A stretch of DNA of 64,000 bases from Longimicrobiaceae bacterium (GTDB taxonomy: Bacteria; Gemmatimonadota; Gemmatimonadetes; Longimicrobiales; Longimicrobiaceae), in contig DASVBS010000074.1 of NCBI GenBank assembly GCA_036375715.1, positions 1 to 64,000 of the forward strand. Reading direction: 5' to 3'. Made by a program: the position numbers and the translations under genes. Numbering within the stretch: the first letter of the stretch is position 1; each line of letters starts with the position of its first letter. Below are positions 8,560 to 16,237 of this stretch, piece after piece. The notes beneath the pieces are model-generated. The model was not told the origin of the DNA. It was given only the letters and a program-made list of their open reading frames with translations, and searched no databases.

Positions 8560-9978
8560 ATGGCTTTCGATACTTTCAAGCTCCACCCGAGCCTTCTCGC
8601 TGGCGTCCGTGATCTCGGCTTTACCTCCCCCACCCCGATCCAGGCACAGTCGATTGCTCCCGCGCTCGAAGGGCGCGACCTGCTCGCCTGCGCCATGACC
8701 GGCAGCGGCAAGACGGCTGCCTTCCTCCTACCCACACTGCACCGTCTGCTACAGCGTCCTGGCAGCGCGACGCGGGCCCTCGTCCTATCGCCGACCCGGG
8801 AGCTGGCTGCTCAGATCCACGAGCACTTCCAAGCTCTCGCGGCCCATACCGAGCTCACCGGTGCGGCGATCTTTGGCGGTGTCTCGATGGGCCCCCAGGA
8901 GCGTGCCTTCCGCGAGAAGGTCGACCTCCTCGTGGCCACGCCGGGGCGGCTGCTGGATCATCTGAGGAACGAATACGCGAGCCTCGCCGACATTGAGATC
9001 CTCGTCCTCGACGAGGCCGACCGAATGCTGGATATGGGTTTCCTGCCGGACATCCGACGCATCCTTCGGCACCTCCCGGCGCGGCGGCAGACCCTCTTCT
9101 TCAGCGCCACCATGCCCGCGCCGATCGTCAAGCTCTCGGCCGAGATGCTGCGCGATCCGATCGCGATCAACCTCGAGCGGAAGTCGGCGCCGGCGCGGGG
9201 GATCACCCAGGCGGTCTATCCCGTGCCTGAGGACCTGAAGCCCCGGCTCTTTGTGGAGCTTCTCAAGCGCGGCGAAGTCGGCAACGCCATCGTCTTCTGT
9301 CGCACCAAGCATCGGTCCAACCGCCTCGCCGAGGTGCTCGAGCAGGCGGGAATCCCCGCCGCCCGCATCCACGGCAACCGCAGCCAGGCTGCTCGCACGG
9401 AGGCGCTCGCCGGCTTCAAGAGCGGCAGGTACCGGGTGCTCGTGGCGACCGATATCGTGGCGCGTGGAATCGACGTCGAGGCCCTGGAACACGTCGTCAA
9501 CTTCGACGTTCCGGCGCAGCCGGAGGATTACATCCATCGGGTCGGGCGCACCGCCCGGGCGGAAGCGACCGGCGACGCCTACACGCTCGTCTCGCCGTCG
9601 GAGGAGAAGGAGTTGCAGGCGATCGAGCGGGCGGTGGGCAAGCGCCTCCCGCGGGTGAGACTGGATGGGTTCGACTATTCTGCCCGGCCCACCGAACGCT
9701 TCGAGGTGCCACTGGCGGAGCGCATCGCCGAGATTCGGCGGCGCAGGGCGGAGGAGCGGGCGCGTGCTCGTGAGAAGGCGGAGCGGAAGGCGCAGCGCGA
9801 GACCGAGGGCGCGGCGCGCCGCTCACCGGGTGGCGGCCGCGATCGGCGTGGTGTCCCGGCCCGCACGGAGGGCCGCCGCGAGCGCGAACCCGCCATGGCT
9901 GGAGGACCGCCGAGATCCCGCCGGCGCCGGCGGCGCCGCGGAGGGGGAGGTGGCAGAGGGGGACGTTCGGAGAGCTGA
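8560..9978 (+). CDS. DEAD-box ATP-dependent RNA helicase (RhlE-like)
   Basis: A 472-residue helicase that unwinds RNA duplexes, probably in ribosome assembly or mRNA turnover. The helicase motifs appear in order: Q-motif (GFTSPTPIQAQ), motif I AMTGSGKT, Ia PTRELA, Ib TPGR, II DEAD, III SAT, then in the second RecA domain IV FCRTKH, V ATDIVARGIDV and VI HRVGRTAR. After about residue 380 comes a highly basic, glycine/arginine-rich tail ending in a poly-Arg/Gly stretch, the usual non-specific RNA-binding extension of RhlE proteins. The start ATG is 183 bases after the previous stop and is a single-gene transcript by context. Confidence 0.95.
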   Translation: MAFDTFKLHPSLLAGVRDLGFTSPTPIQAQSIAPALEGRDLLACAMTGSGKTAAFLLPTLHRLLQRPGSATRALVLSPTRELAAQIHEHFQALAAHTELTGAAIFGGVSMGPQERAFREKVDLLVATPGRLLDHLRNEYASLADIEILVLDEADRMLDMGFLPDIRRILRHLPARRQTLFFSATMPAPIVKLSAEMLRDPIAINLERKSAPARGITQAVYPVPEDLKPRLFVELLKRGEVGNAIVFCRTKHRSNRLAEVLEQAGIPAARIHGNRSQAARTEALAGFKSGRYRVLVATDIVARGIDVEALEHVVNFDVPAQPEDYIHRVGRTARAEATGDAYTLVSPSEEKELQAIERAVGKRLPRVRLDGFDYSARPTERFEVPLAERIAEIRRRRAEERARAREKAERKAQRETEGAARRSPGGGRDRRGVPARTEGRREREPAMAGGPPRSRRRRRRRGGGGGRGGRSES

Positions 9979-10232
9979 CCGGGGAAGCTACGCTCGACCG
10001 GTGTCTCGACCGGCCGCGCCGAGTAACCCCCAGTGGCACCTTCGGCAGCAGCATGAGCGGTACGTTCGGATCGGATTTCAAATCATCGAACGCAAATGGG
10101 CACCGAGCGGTGCGCATCGCTGAGGCAGACCGGCCCAGATCCGAGGCGGTTCGATTCCGGAATGTCCGGCCTGACGCGCTCTTGGCCGGTCGGCCCAGAC
10201 GGTGGCTTGGTACTGCGCCGGAAGCTGGCGCC

Positions 10233-10448
10233 CTACTGCGCCGCCCCGGCCGGAGAATTCGGCGCGTCAACCGGGGGTGTCGCCTCGGGGTTGGGGCCCA
10301 CCTCCGAGGCCGGCTCTACTAGCCGGGCTCCCGCGTCGTCACCTCCGACGAGCCGCATCAACGCCCATATCAGGAGCGCCACCACGAGCAGTCCGAGGAT
10401 CCAGGGCCAGACGCTGTGACCCTTCCTCTGTACGTTGATGTCTGCCAT
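10233..10448 (-). CDS. Small single-pass membrane protein, unknown function
   Basis: A 71-residue protein with a basic N-terminus, one transmembrane helix (WPWILGLLVVALLIWALM, residues 14-31) and a short Pro/Ala-rich hydrophilic tail. No family is recognised. It stands alone, in reverse orientation to its neighbours. The preceding 9979-10232 stretch (about 250 bases after the helicase) shows no other gene. Confidence 0.65.
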   Translation of the reverse strand: MADINVQRKGHSVWPWILGLLVVALLIWALMRLVGGDDAGARLVEPASEVGPNPEATPPVDAPNSPAGAAQ

Positions 10449-10670
10449 TTGCTCCTCCGGGGGTGTACGTCCGTGGGTCGGCCTCGGGCGGCCGCTTGCC
10501 GAGTCCCCTCGTGCCGCGTGAGCTGACCGCGGAATTCGCGTTCGCTAACGCAAGTCGAGTACCGGTATCTTCTTAGGCGCTTCTATCCTGGCCCGGGCCG
10601 CCTGCTGGAGCACCTTCTGCAATCCTGAGGCGACCCAACTGATCGAGGCGGGGTAACAGCGGGAAGGCAG

Positions 10671-10694
10671 CCGCACGGTGTAAAAACCGTGCGG
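10671..10694. repeat. Perfect 9-bp inverted repeat upstream of the 258-residue unknown gene
   Basis: CCGCACGGT (10671-10679), a GTAAAA loop, then ACCGTGCGG (10686-10694). It lies 31 bases before the ATG at 10726. No T-tract follows, so it is more likely an operator or leader hairpin than a terminator. The surrounding 10449-10725 gap shows no gene. Confidence 0.55.
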
Positions 10695-10725
10695 TAGAAA
10701 TCGACCTCACCACCCCAACCCGGAT

Positions 10726-11502
10726 ATGTGCATCCTTTGCGACCACGGTTCTCTGGAGCTGCTCACTACCTCGCTGGAGAGCCTCTCTCCGGGTCGGCTT
10801 TCCGAGGCTGTACGCGCCGCGCGCGAAGCGGCAGGACCGGGGGTGATGGATCACGCCGAGGCGGTGCTCCGCGGCGACGCGGAGCCCACGGCGGAGGCGA
10901 GCCTCTACGACGAGATCGTGGCCCGGGCGCTGGAGTCGGGAGTCCTGTCCAGCGCAGCAGCGAGCGACTGGGGAGCGCGCATCGAAGCGGGGGAAGCCCT
11001 GCGTGACCCGCGCGTGCAGGCGTACCTCTCTTCCTGCGCGGAAATTCTGGACGAGTACTTGGTGCTCCTGCAGGAGCGCCGACAGGTGGTGGAGCGATTC
11101 GTCGAGGCCCCCGAGGGCAGAGTGAGTTTCCTCGGGCTTGGACCCGACGGTGAGCTCTGGTTCGATTTCGACGGCGAGTCGTACGTGGCGCTTTCAGCGG
11201 AGGAGGCCAAGGAGATTGTCCAGCGGGAGCTGGGAGCCACCCTACACACGCTGGATGCTTCCGTGCTGATGCGCTACAGCAGCCTGCCGGAGTCGGCCGG
11301 CGACGTGGTCGCGGGGATTCTCGCAAAACCCACGGATGTCGCCAACGGGATCCTCGGTGGGATCATCGACCTCCCCCTGCTCGCGGAGGACCGCATCCGA
11401 GCGGTCGGCTACGCACCCTTCTTCCGTGGCGACCCTCCGCGGCCGGCCGAGGACCTGCGCTTCGGGGAGTGGATCATCGTGCGCATTCCCTCACAGGTGT
11501 AG
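10726..11502 (+). CDS. Protein of unknown function (258 residues)
   Basis: No family is recognised. The N-terminus begins MCILC, a CxxC pair. The rest is acidic and mostly soluble, with no signal peptide or transmembrane helix. A central helical part (SCAEILDEYLVLLQERRQVVERF) is followed by beta-rich stretches with FLGLGPDGELWFDFDGESY. The C-terminal DRIRAVGYAPFFRGDPPR...WIIVRIPSQV looks like a compact final domain. The start is the only ATG near the beginning and is preceded by a perfect inverted repeat that may control it. A bidirectional-looking hairpin follows at 11605. Confidence 0.75.
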   Translation: MCILCDHGSLELLTTSLESLSPGRLSEAVRAAREAAGPGVMDHAEAVLRGDAEPTAEASLYDEIVARALESGVLSSAAASDWGARIEAGEALRDPRVQAYLSSCAEILDEYLVLLQERRQVVERFVEAPEGRVSFLGLGPDGELWFDFDGESYVALSAEEAKEIVQRELGATLHTLDASVLMRYSSLPESAGDVVAGILAKPTDVANGILGGIIDLPLLAEDRIRAVGYAPFFRGDPPRPAEDLRFGEWIIVRIPSQV

Positions 11503-11604
11503 TGCTCTGACCGGTCGCGTCTGGCGGCCGAGGGTACTCCCGCCCAGCCGAGGCCTCCGCCGGCGCAGACGCGGTACAGTAGGCCGGACGCTACCGAAAT
11601 GGGG

Positions 11605-11640
11605 AAGGGGCTCAATGCCCCTTCTTCCGTTTCTTTTTCT
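11605..11640 (+). terminator. Intrinsic terminator overlapping the 3' end of the opposite-strand gene
   Basis: AAGGGGC (11605-11611), a 5-base TCAAT loop and GCCCCTT (11617-11623) are followed by a long T-rich run to about 11645. The loop contains the stop codon of the minus-strand gene, and the T-rich run is the complement of that gene's lysine codons. Confidence 0.6.
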
Positions 11641-11824
11641 TTTTCCCCTCCTTCCTGTCCTTTGTGCGGTTTTTCTGGGGCTCCCCAGCGCCTTCGGCGG
11701 GTTCCATCTGGAAGGTGCGCTTCACCCCGATGATGAACAGAAAGAGGCTCGCGGCGCCCAGCGCCAGTTTCAGCTTCGAAATCCCGGGCTCCCCGGGCTT
11801 CTTCCTCACGTCGTCTTTGCTCAT
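11612..11824 (-). CDS. Small membrane protein with lysine-rich tail, unknown function
   Basis: A 70-residue protein with a polar N-terminus (MSKDDVRKKPGEPGISK), one hydrophobic helix (LKLALGAASLFLFIIGV) and a strongly basic C-terminus ending in KKKKKRKKGH. The start is the ATG at 11824. A longer frame to 11986 exists but overlaps the next gene and lacks coding character. The tail could contact nucleic acid or phospholipid head groups, but no function is known. It lies downstream of the 124-residue unknown gene on the same strand (67-base gap). Confidence 0.6.
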   Translation of the reverse strand: MSKDDVRKKPGEPGISKLKLALGAASLFLFIIGVKRTFQMEPAEGAGEPQKNRTKDRKEGKKKKKRKKGH

Positions 11825-11891
11825 CCGTAAGAATCCGGTGCAGGTGTAACCGGCTGCCGGAGGAGAAATGGGAGCTCGCTGTGCCCGGTTG

Positions 11892-12266
11892 TTAGCGACC
11901 GGGGAGCGAGAGTGCCTCCGCCACGTCCTCCTCCGGATCGAGAAGTATGCGCTCCACGTCCGGGTGACGAAACACCCGGAGGCCATGACGTTCCCAGATC
12001 TCGTCGGGCACCCATCCGAGCGCCTCGCACCAGTCCAGCCAATCGTCGCTCTCGCCTCCGAGGGCCGCCTCGCCCTCTGGCGAGAGCATGAATTCGCGGA
12101 CCGCGCTCTTCAGCGCCTCCTCGGCATCTGCCACTTCGGCTGACGCGCGGAACAGCCAGGCACATCCCGGGTCGGCGCGGTCTTCCTCCGTTGCCAGCGA
12201 GATCTCGAACGGCGGCCTGCGAGATCGCGGCTGGCCCGGGAGGGTGACGATGACGTATCTGGCCAT
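11892..12266 (-). CDS. Acidic protein of unknown function (124 residues)
   Basis: No family is recognised. The protein is soluble and acidic and begins MARYVIVTLPGQPRSRRPPFEISL. It has a helical centre rich in Ala/Glu, then DDWLDWCEALGWVPDEIWERHGLRVF and EEDVAEALSLPG. It has no membrane segment. The ATG at 12266 is preferred to an upstream in-frame start at 12371, which would extend into the region before ridA. It is divergent from the RidA-family gene. Confidence 0.65.
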   Translation of the reverse strand: MARYVIVTLPGQPRSRRPPFEISLATEEDRADPGCAWLFRASAEVADAEEALKSAVREFMLSPEGEAALGGESDDWLDWCEALGWVPDEIWERHGLRVFRHPDVERILLDPEEDVAEALSLPGR

Positions 12267-12424
12267 GAGCCTCCTCCGGTCGCGGGGTGGTGCGCTCCCC
12301 GTGCGTGTGGCTCCCCTACACTGTAAGATCGGGAGTGATGTACCATCGGGCGCGTGCAGGGGCCGTTCCAACGCTATCCGACCCGGGGTACGACCCGAGG
12401 GTGTTCACCCGTACCGCAACGTTC

Positions 12425-12856
12425 GTGGCTGAGCGACAACTCTTTTCCAGCGGTGCACCGTGGGAGCCGAAGGTGGGGTACTCCCGGGCCGTCCGCGTGG
12501 GAAACCAGGTCCACGTTTCCGGGTGCACCGCCATTGACGAGGCAGGGAACGTCGTGGGCGTAAACGACCCTTACCAGCAGACCCGCCAGACCCTAGGCAA
12601 CATCGAGCGCGCGCTGCACGCTCTCGGCGCCACCTTCGAGGACGTGGTCCGCACCCGCATCTACGTGACCGACATCACTCATTGGGAGGAGGTTGGTCGG
12701 GCCCACGGCGAAGTGTTTGGGGCGATCCGGCCCGCCACCAGCATGGTGCAGGTGGCGGGGCTGATCGATTCCCGCATGATGGTGGAGATAGAAGCCGATG
12801 CCGTGGTGGGATCGGGAACCGGGCAGACATCACCCTCTGCGAGCACCGAAGCATGA
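12425..12856 (+). CDS. RidA family (YjgF/YER057c/UK114) protein
   Basis: Proteins of this family hydrolyse reactive enamine/imine intermediates such as 2-aminoacrylate, or act in related catabolic steps. The segment RQLFSSGAPWEPKVGYSRAV is the typical start of one RidA subgroup. It is followed by GNQVHVSGCTA, TRQTLGNIERAL and the C-terminal RTRIYVTDI and the family's final VEIEADAV. The start is uncertain. GTG at 12425 gives MAERQLFSSG like relatives, whereas in-frame starts at 12401 (GTG), 12338 (ATG) and 12287 (GTG) would add non-conserved residues. The stop overlaps the next ATG by 4 bases, so it is coupled to the DinB-like gene. Confidence 0.85.
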   Translation: MAERQLFSSGAPWEPKVGYSRAVRVGNQVHVSGCTAIDEAGNVVGVNDPYQQTRQTLGNIERALHALGATFEDVVRTRIYVTDITHWEEVGRAHGEVFGAIRPATSMVQVAGLIDSRMMVEIEADAVVGSGTGQTSPSASTEA

Positions 12857-13353
12857 ACGCAATCCCTTCCGAATACCTCGACGACGCCATCCGCAGCTAC
12901 GAGAAGTATCGGGACCTCGGCGCGAGAGCGATGGCACAGCTGGACGATGCACAGCTCTTCCACGTCCTCGATCCGGAATCCAACTCCATCGCCGTGATCG
13001 TGAAGCACCTTCGCGGCAACATGCTCTCGCGTTGGACAGACTTTCTCACCAGCGACGGAGAGAAGCCGGACCGCGACCGGGATTCAGAGTTCGAGATGGC
13101 GGAGGGAACGACGCGTGAGGAGGTGGAACGCTGGTGGGACGAAGGCTGGAGCACAGTGATCAGCGCGCTTCAGTCGCTCCGCCCCACCGATCTGGACCGT
13201 GTGGTGACGATTCGCGGCGAGCCCCACTCGGTGCTGCAGGCCATCCAGCGGAACCTGCTGCACGCGGCCTATCACGTCGGTCAGATCGTGCTTCTCGCCA
13301 AGCACCTGCGCGGCGAGGCGTGGCAGTCACTCAGCATTCCACGCCGCCGGTAG
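12853..13353 (+). CDS. DinB-superfamily protein (DUF1572)
   Basis: A 166-residue four-helix-bundle protein. The possible metal ligands of the DinB fold are His in VIVKHLRGNMLSRW (first helix pair) and the pair in LLHAAYHVGQIVLLAKHL. SLSIPRR closes it, as in DUF1572 proteins. Members are metal-dependent and thiol-linked proteins of mostly unknown substrate. The ATG overlaps the ridA-family stop (ATGA), which suggests one transcript. It converges on infC with only 17 bases between the stop codons. Confidence 0.8.
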   Translation: MNAIPSEYLDDAIRSYEKYRDLGARAMAQLDDAQLFHVLDPESNSIAVIVKHLRGNMLSRWTDFLTSDGEKPDRDRDSEFEMAEGTTREEVERWWDEGWSTVISALQSLRPTDLDRVVTIRGEPHSVLQAIQRNLLHAAYHVGQIVLLAKHLRGEAWQSLSIPRRR

Positions 13354-13370
13354 TATGGCGTGCAACGGCC

Positions 13371-13880
13371 TCAATCCGGGGTCAGCATCATCGTGAGCTG
13401 CCGCGCGTTGATGTCGCCGCTGCGGCTCTCGACGCTGGCCAGGTCGTCCAGCTCCACGGTGATGCGGTCGAGAAGGTCGAAGCCCTGCTCCGGACGGCGC
13501 AGCTCCCGGCCGCGATAGCGCACCGTTACCTTCACCTTCTGCCCCTTCTCGAGGAAGCGGCGGGCGTGCCGGAGCTTCACGTCGAGGTCGTGGACGTCAG
13601 TGCCGGGGCGGAGCTTGAGCTCCTTCACCTCCACCGTGTGCTGGCGCTTGCGTGCCTCACGCGCCGCCTTCTGCTGCTGGTACTGGTGCTTGCCCCAGTC
13701 CATGATACGGCAGACCGGGGGGCGAGCGGTGGGGGCGACTTCGACGAGGTCCAACCCGTGCTCGCGGGCACGCTCTCGGGCGGCTTCGATGGGAAGGATT
13801 CCGAGCTGTTCGCCGTCGGGGCCGATTACTCGGACAGGGGAGAAGCGGATCTGGTCGTTGATTCGGTTCGTATGCGCGAT
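13371..13880 (-). CDS. infC: Translation initiation factor IF-3, with a non-canonical AUC start
   Basis: IF-3 binds the 30S subunit, checks the initiator codon-anticodon pair and prevents premature 50S joining. The 169-residue product has the full two-domain structure: N-domain with NRINDQIRF, DGEQLGI and VCRIMDWGK, a basic linker, and C-domain with VKELKLRPGTDVHDLDVKL and VKVTVRYRGRE. The homologous region begins at NRIND, and no ATG, GTG, TTG or CTG lies in frame within more than 50 codons upstream. Two adjacent ATC codons (13883 and 13880) follow AGAGAGGAC, and the second has a 5-base gap from GAGG, so I take it as the start. The rare start matches the known autoregulation of infC by AUU in enterobacteria. 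The gene is solitary: no thrS, rpmI or rplT is nearby. Confidence 0.93.
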   Translation of the reverse strand: MAHTNRINDQIRFSPVRVIGPDGEQLGILPIEAARERAREHGLDLVEVAPTARPPVCRIMDWGKHQYQQQKAAREARKRQHTVEVKELKLRPGTDVHDLDVKLRHARRFLEKGQKVKVTVRYRGRELRRPEQGFDLLDRITVELDDLASVESRSGDINARQLTMMLTPD

Positions 13881-13892
13881 GATGTCCTCTCT
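13878..13892 (-). promoter_or_regulatory. infC: Shine-Dalgarno and AUC start region of infC
   Basis: On the minus strand AGAGAGG (13892-13886) precedes two ATC codons at 13883-13881 and 13880-13878. IF-3 discriminates against such starts, so this arrangement would let high IF-3 levels repress its own synthesis. Confidence 0.7.
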
Positions 13893-13984
13893 AGGTTGAT
13901 GTTGATGCTGTGCACGTCTCGTCCCCTTGCATACACCGGACCGCGCCCCGGGCTCCTGCGTTCGTCTGGCCTGCCGGTTTGGGC

Positions 13985-14341
13985 ATGAGCCGGGCGAATG
14001 AAGCCGGGCCGGACCGGCTCGCGCCTGGATACGGTGCCGGCCCGTTCGTGGACGCGGTGCTCGCACAGCTCGCGCGCGGCATCGGCGATGCGGGTTTGGG
14101 CGCGCAGGAGCGGCTCGACGAGCTGGCCGATCGGCTGACCAGCATCCTGCTCGCAGCCGAGCAGAACGACGCGGAATCGGCGGTGCAGCTGCTGATCGAG
14201 GACGTAACGCTCCTCTCCACGATCTTCCAGAACATCGATCTGCTGTATGCCCAAAATTATCCCTTTGCCGACGCCCTGAGCATGATGACCCTCGACGCGG
14301 TGCATCGCGCCGTCGAAGCAGAGGAAGGGAAGGAGGATTGA
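13985..14341 (+). CDS. Protein of unknown function (118 residues)
   Basis: A small, soluble, acidic, mostly helical protein without recognised family. The central part ERLDELADRLTSILLAAEQNDAESAVQLLIEDVTLLSTIFQNIDLLY looks like a helical bundle. It is divergent from infC (about 104 bases between starts). The start is the ATG at 13985; an earlier ATG at 13910 would lie in the infC leader. It precedes the VOC gene by four bases, so the two are likely cotranscribed. Confidence 0.65.
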   Translation: MSRANEAGPDRLAPGYGAGPFVDAVLAQLARGIGDAGLGAQERLDELADRLTSILLAAEQNDAESAVQLLIEDVTLLSTIFQNIDLLYAQNYPFADALSMMTLDAVHRAVEAEEGKED

Positions 14342-14345
14342 CCGC

Positions 14346-14750
14346 GTGCCACGCCTGACTCGCGTGTTGGAAACCAGCCTGTACGCAATGGATCTGGAGC
14401 GTACGGCCCGCTTCTACGAAGAAGTCCTCGGCCTGGAGCCGCTGAGCAGCGTGCCTGGCCGGCACGCCTTCTTCCGGCTGCCGGGGGCGATGTTCCTTCT
14501 CTTTCAGCCCGAGAGCACGGCGGCATCGACGGACGTCCCCCCTCACGGCGCCAGCGGACCCGGGCACGTGGCCTTTGCGGTTGAACCGGAAGAGATGGAC
14601 GGCTGGCGGGAGCGCCTGCGCTCCTTCGGGATTCCAGTGGAGAGGGAGGTGACCTGGCCGCGCGGAGGTCTCTCGCTCTACTTCCGCGACCCCGCCGGCA
14701 ACTGCGTGGAGCTCGCCACCCCGGACATCTGGCCGCTCAGCTCGGAGTGA
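14346..14750 (+). CDS. VOC family (glyoxalase/bleomycin resistance/dioxygenase) protein
   Basis: A 134-residue protein with two beta-alpha-beta-beta-beta modules. The first has VLETSLYAMDLERTARFYEEVLGLEPL. The second has GHVAFAVEPEEMDGWRERLRSFGIPVE followed by SLYFRDPAGNCVELATPDIW, where His and Glu are the usual metal ligands. The substrate is unknown. It starts on GTG four bases after the upstream gene. Its 3' end overlaps the convergent glycosyltransferase gene by 14 bases. Confidence 0.85.
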   Translation: MPRLTRVLETSLYAMDLERTARFYEEVLGLEPLSSVPGRHAFFRLPGAMFLLFQPESTAASTDVPPHGASGPGHVAFAVEPEEMDGWRERLRSFGIPVEREVTWPRGGLSLYFRDPAGNCVELATPDIWPLSSE

Positions 14751-16224
14751 CTCGCCCCCGAGCCGCACTGATTCGTTCCGCGTCGCTGAGGAACCGCTGC
14801 GACCAGCGGTGAATGTCGTGCGTGAGCACGCGATCGCGCATGGTGAGCATGCGGGCGACCCGCTCACCGGGCGCCAGGTCGAAAGCCTGCTCGAGCGCCC
14901 GGTCCATGTCGTCTGGACTGTACGGGTTGGTGAGGATCGCGCCTGGCAGCTCGGCGGCGGCACCCGCGAACTCCGACAGGATCACCACCCCATCACCCCC
15001 GAGCGAGCAGGCAATGTACTCCTTCACCACCAGGTTCAGGCCGTCGCGCAGAGGGGTCACCCAGGCGACATCCGCCGCCGTGTAGAAGGCGATCAGCTCC
15101 TCCCGGTCGAAAGCGCCGTAGAAGTGGATGACCGGCTGCCAGTCCATAGTCCCGAAACGCCCGTTGATCCTTCCCACCGCCTCCTCAGTGAGCCGGCGCA
15201 TCGCCTGGAATTCTTCCATACCCGTGCGGGTCGGCACCGCGATCTGCACGAAAGAGACGTCCCCGTGGCGCTCCGGATGGCGCTGCAGGAAGCGCTCGAA
15301 GCACTCCAGTCTCTCCAGCACCCCCTTGACGTAATCCAGTCGCTCGGCGCTGAGGATGAGCGTGCTGGCTCCCGTGCGCTCCCGGATCTCGTCGCGGCGT
15401 TGGCGAGTGCCGGGTGCCTGTGCCAGCCTGGTGAAGTACTCGACATCCACTCCAACCGGGTAGACGCCAATCCCGACGTCGTGGTCGCCGTAGCGAAGAT
15501 TGAGGGGATATCGCGGAACCGCCACCGCCGGCCCGTGCGGGATCAGGTCGGTACGCGCTACCGCGGTGGGCGTGGCCTCCATGAAGCGCTCCGCCGTATC
15601 GGCGAAGTTGCGTGCGTAGGAGGGGATATGGAAGCCGATCAGGTCCAGGTGCAGGAGGCCGTCGAGCAACTCTTCCCGCCAGGGTATCACCCCGAAGATG
15701 TCAGGCGGCGGAAAGGTCGTGTGCAGGAAGAGGGCGATGGTCACGTCGGGGCGCTTCTGCTTGATCAGCTTCGGCGCCAGCATCAGGTGGAAATCGTTGA
15801 CCCACACCAGCGCCCCGGGTGCCGCTTCCGCGCAGGTGGCCTCGGCGAAGGCTTCGTTCACCTCGCGGTAGGTTTCCCAGGCACTCTGGGTGAAGCGCGC
15901 CTTGTCGAGGAGCGAGAAGAGCACCGGCCATAGGGCCGTCGAGGTGAAGTCGTAGTAGAAGCGCTCGGCTTTCTCCGGCGAGAGCGGCAGGCGCTGCACC
16001 GTGTAGGATTGAGGATGGTCCTCCGCGGGGACCTGCACCCGCTCCGGCCAAGTCTGTCCCGCAGCTCTCTCCTTCCAGGCGATCCAGGTGCCGCGTCGGG
16101 CGCGCATGACCGAGTCGAGGGTAGTGAAAACGCCGTTGGTTTTGCGGCGCAGCTCCGTGCCGTTGTCCGTCTCGACCTCTTCGTAAGGCTCCCGGTGCGA
16201 CAGAACGATGAAGTCACTGGACAT
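14737..16224 (-). CDS. GT20 glycosyltransferase, glucosylglycerol-phosphate synthase-like
   Basis: A 495-residue retaining glucosyltransferase of the trehalose-6-phosphate synthase superfamily. The N-terminus (FIVLSHREPYEEV) and TWIAWKE follow the pattern of cyanobacterial glucosylglycerol-phosphate synthase rather than E. coli OtsA. Also visible are VWVNDFHLMLAP, LFLHTTFPPPDIF, PWREELLDGLLHLDLIGFHI, RLDYVKG, TPLRDGLNLVVKEY and ILSEFAGAA, the nucleotide-sugar and phosphate sites of GT20. The likely product is glucosylglycerol-phosphate or trehalose-6-phosphate, precursor of a compatible solute. The ATG at 16224 follows the phosphatase gene by 13 bases. Substrate choice remains inferred. Confidence 0.85.
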   Translation of the reverse strand: MSSDFIVLSHREPYEEVETDNGTELRRKTNGVFTTLDSVMRARRGTWIAWKERAAGQTWPERVQVPAEDHPQSYTVQRLPLSPEKAERFYYDFTSTALWPVLFSLLDKARFTQSAWETYREVNEAFAEATCAEAAPGALVWVNDFHLMLAPKLIKQKRPDVTIALFLHTTFPPPDIFGVIPWREELLDGLLHLDLIGFHIPSYARNFADTAERFMEATPTAVARTDLIPHGPAVAVPRYPLNLRYGDHDVGIGVYPVGVDVEYFTRLAQAPGTRQRRDEIRERTGASTLILSAERLDYVKGVLERLECFERFLQRHPERHGDVSFVQIAVPTRTGMEEFQAMRRLTEEAVGRINGRFGTMDWQPVIHFYGAFDREELIAFYTAADVAWVTPLRDGLNLVVKEYIACSLGGDGVVILSEFAGAAAELPGAILTNPYSPDDMDRALEQAFDLAPGERVARMLTMRDRVLTHDIHRWSQRFLSDAERISAARGRVTPS

Positions 16225-16237
16225 CGATGCTCCCGGG

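Noticed and set aside
10147-10157. GGTTCGATTCC, resembling a tRNA T-loop
   Set aside because: The flanking bases do not form a 5-bp T-stem, and no acceptor, D or anticodon arm is found around it.
13881-14963. An upstream extension of the infC frame to 14963
   Set aside because: It would overlap two plus-strand genes and has no IF-3 homology; the AUC start is more economical.
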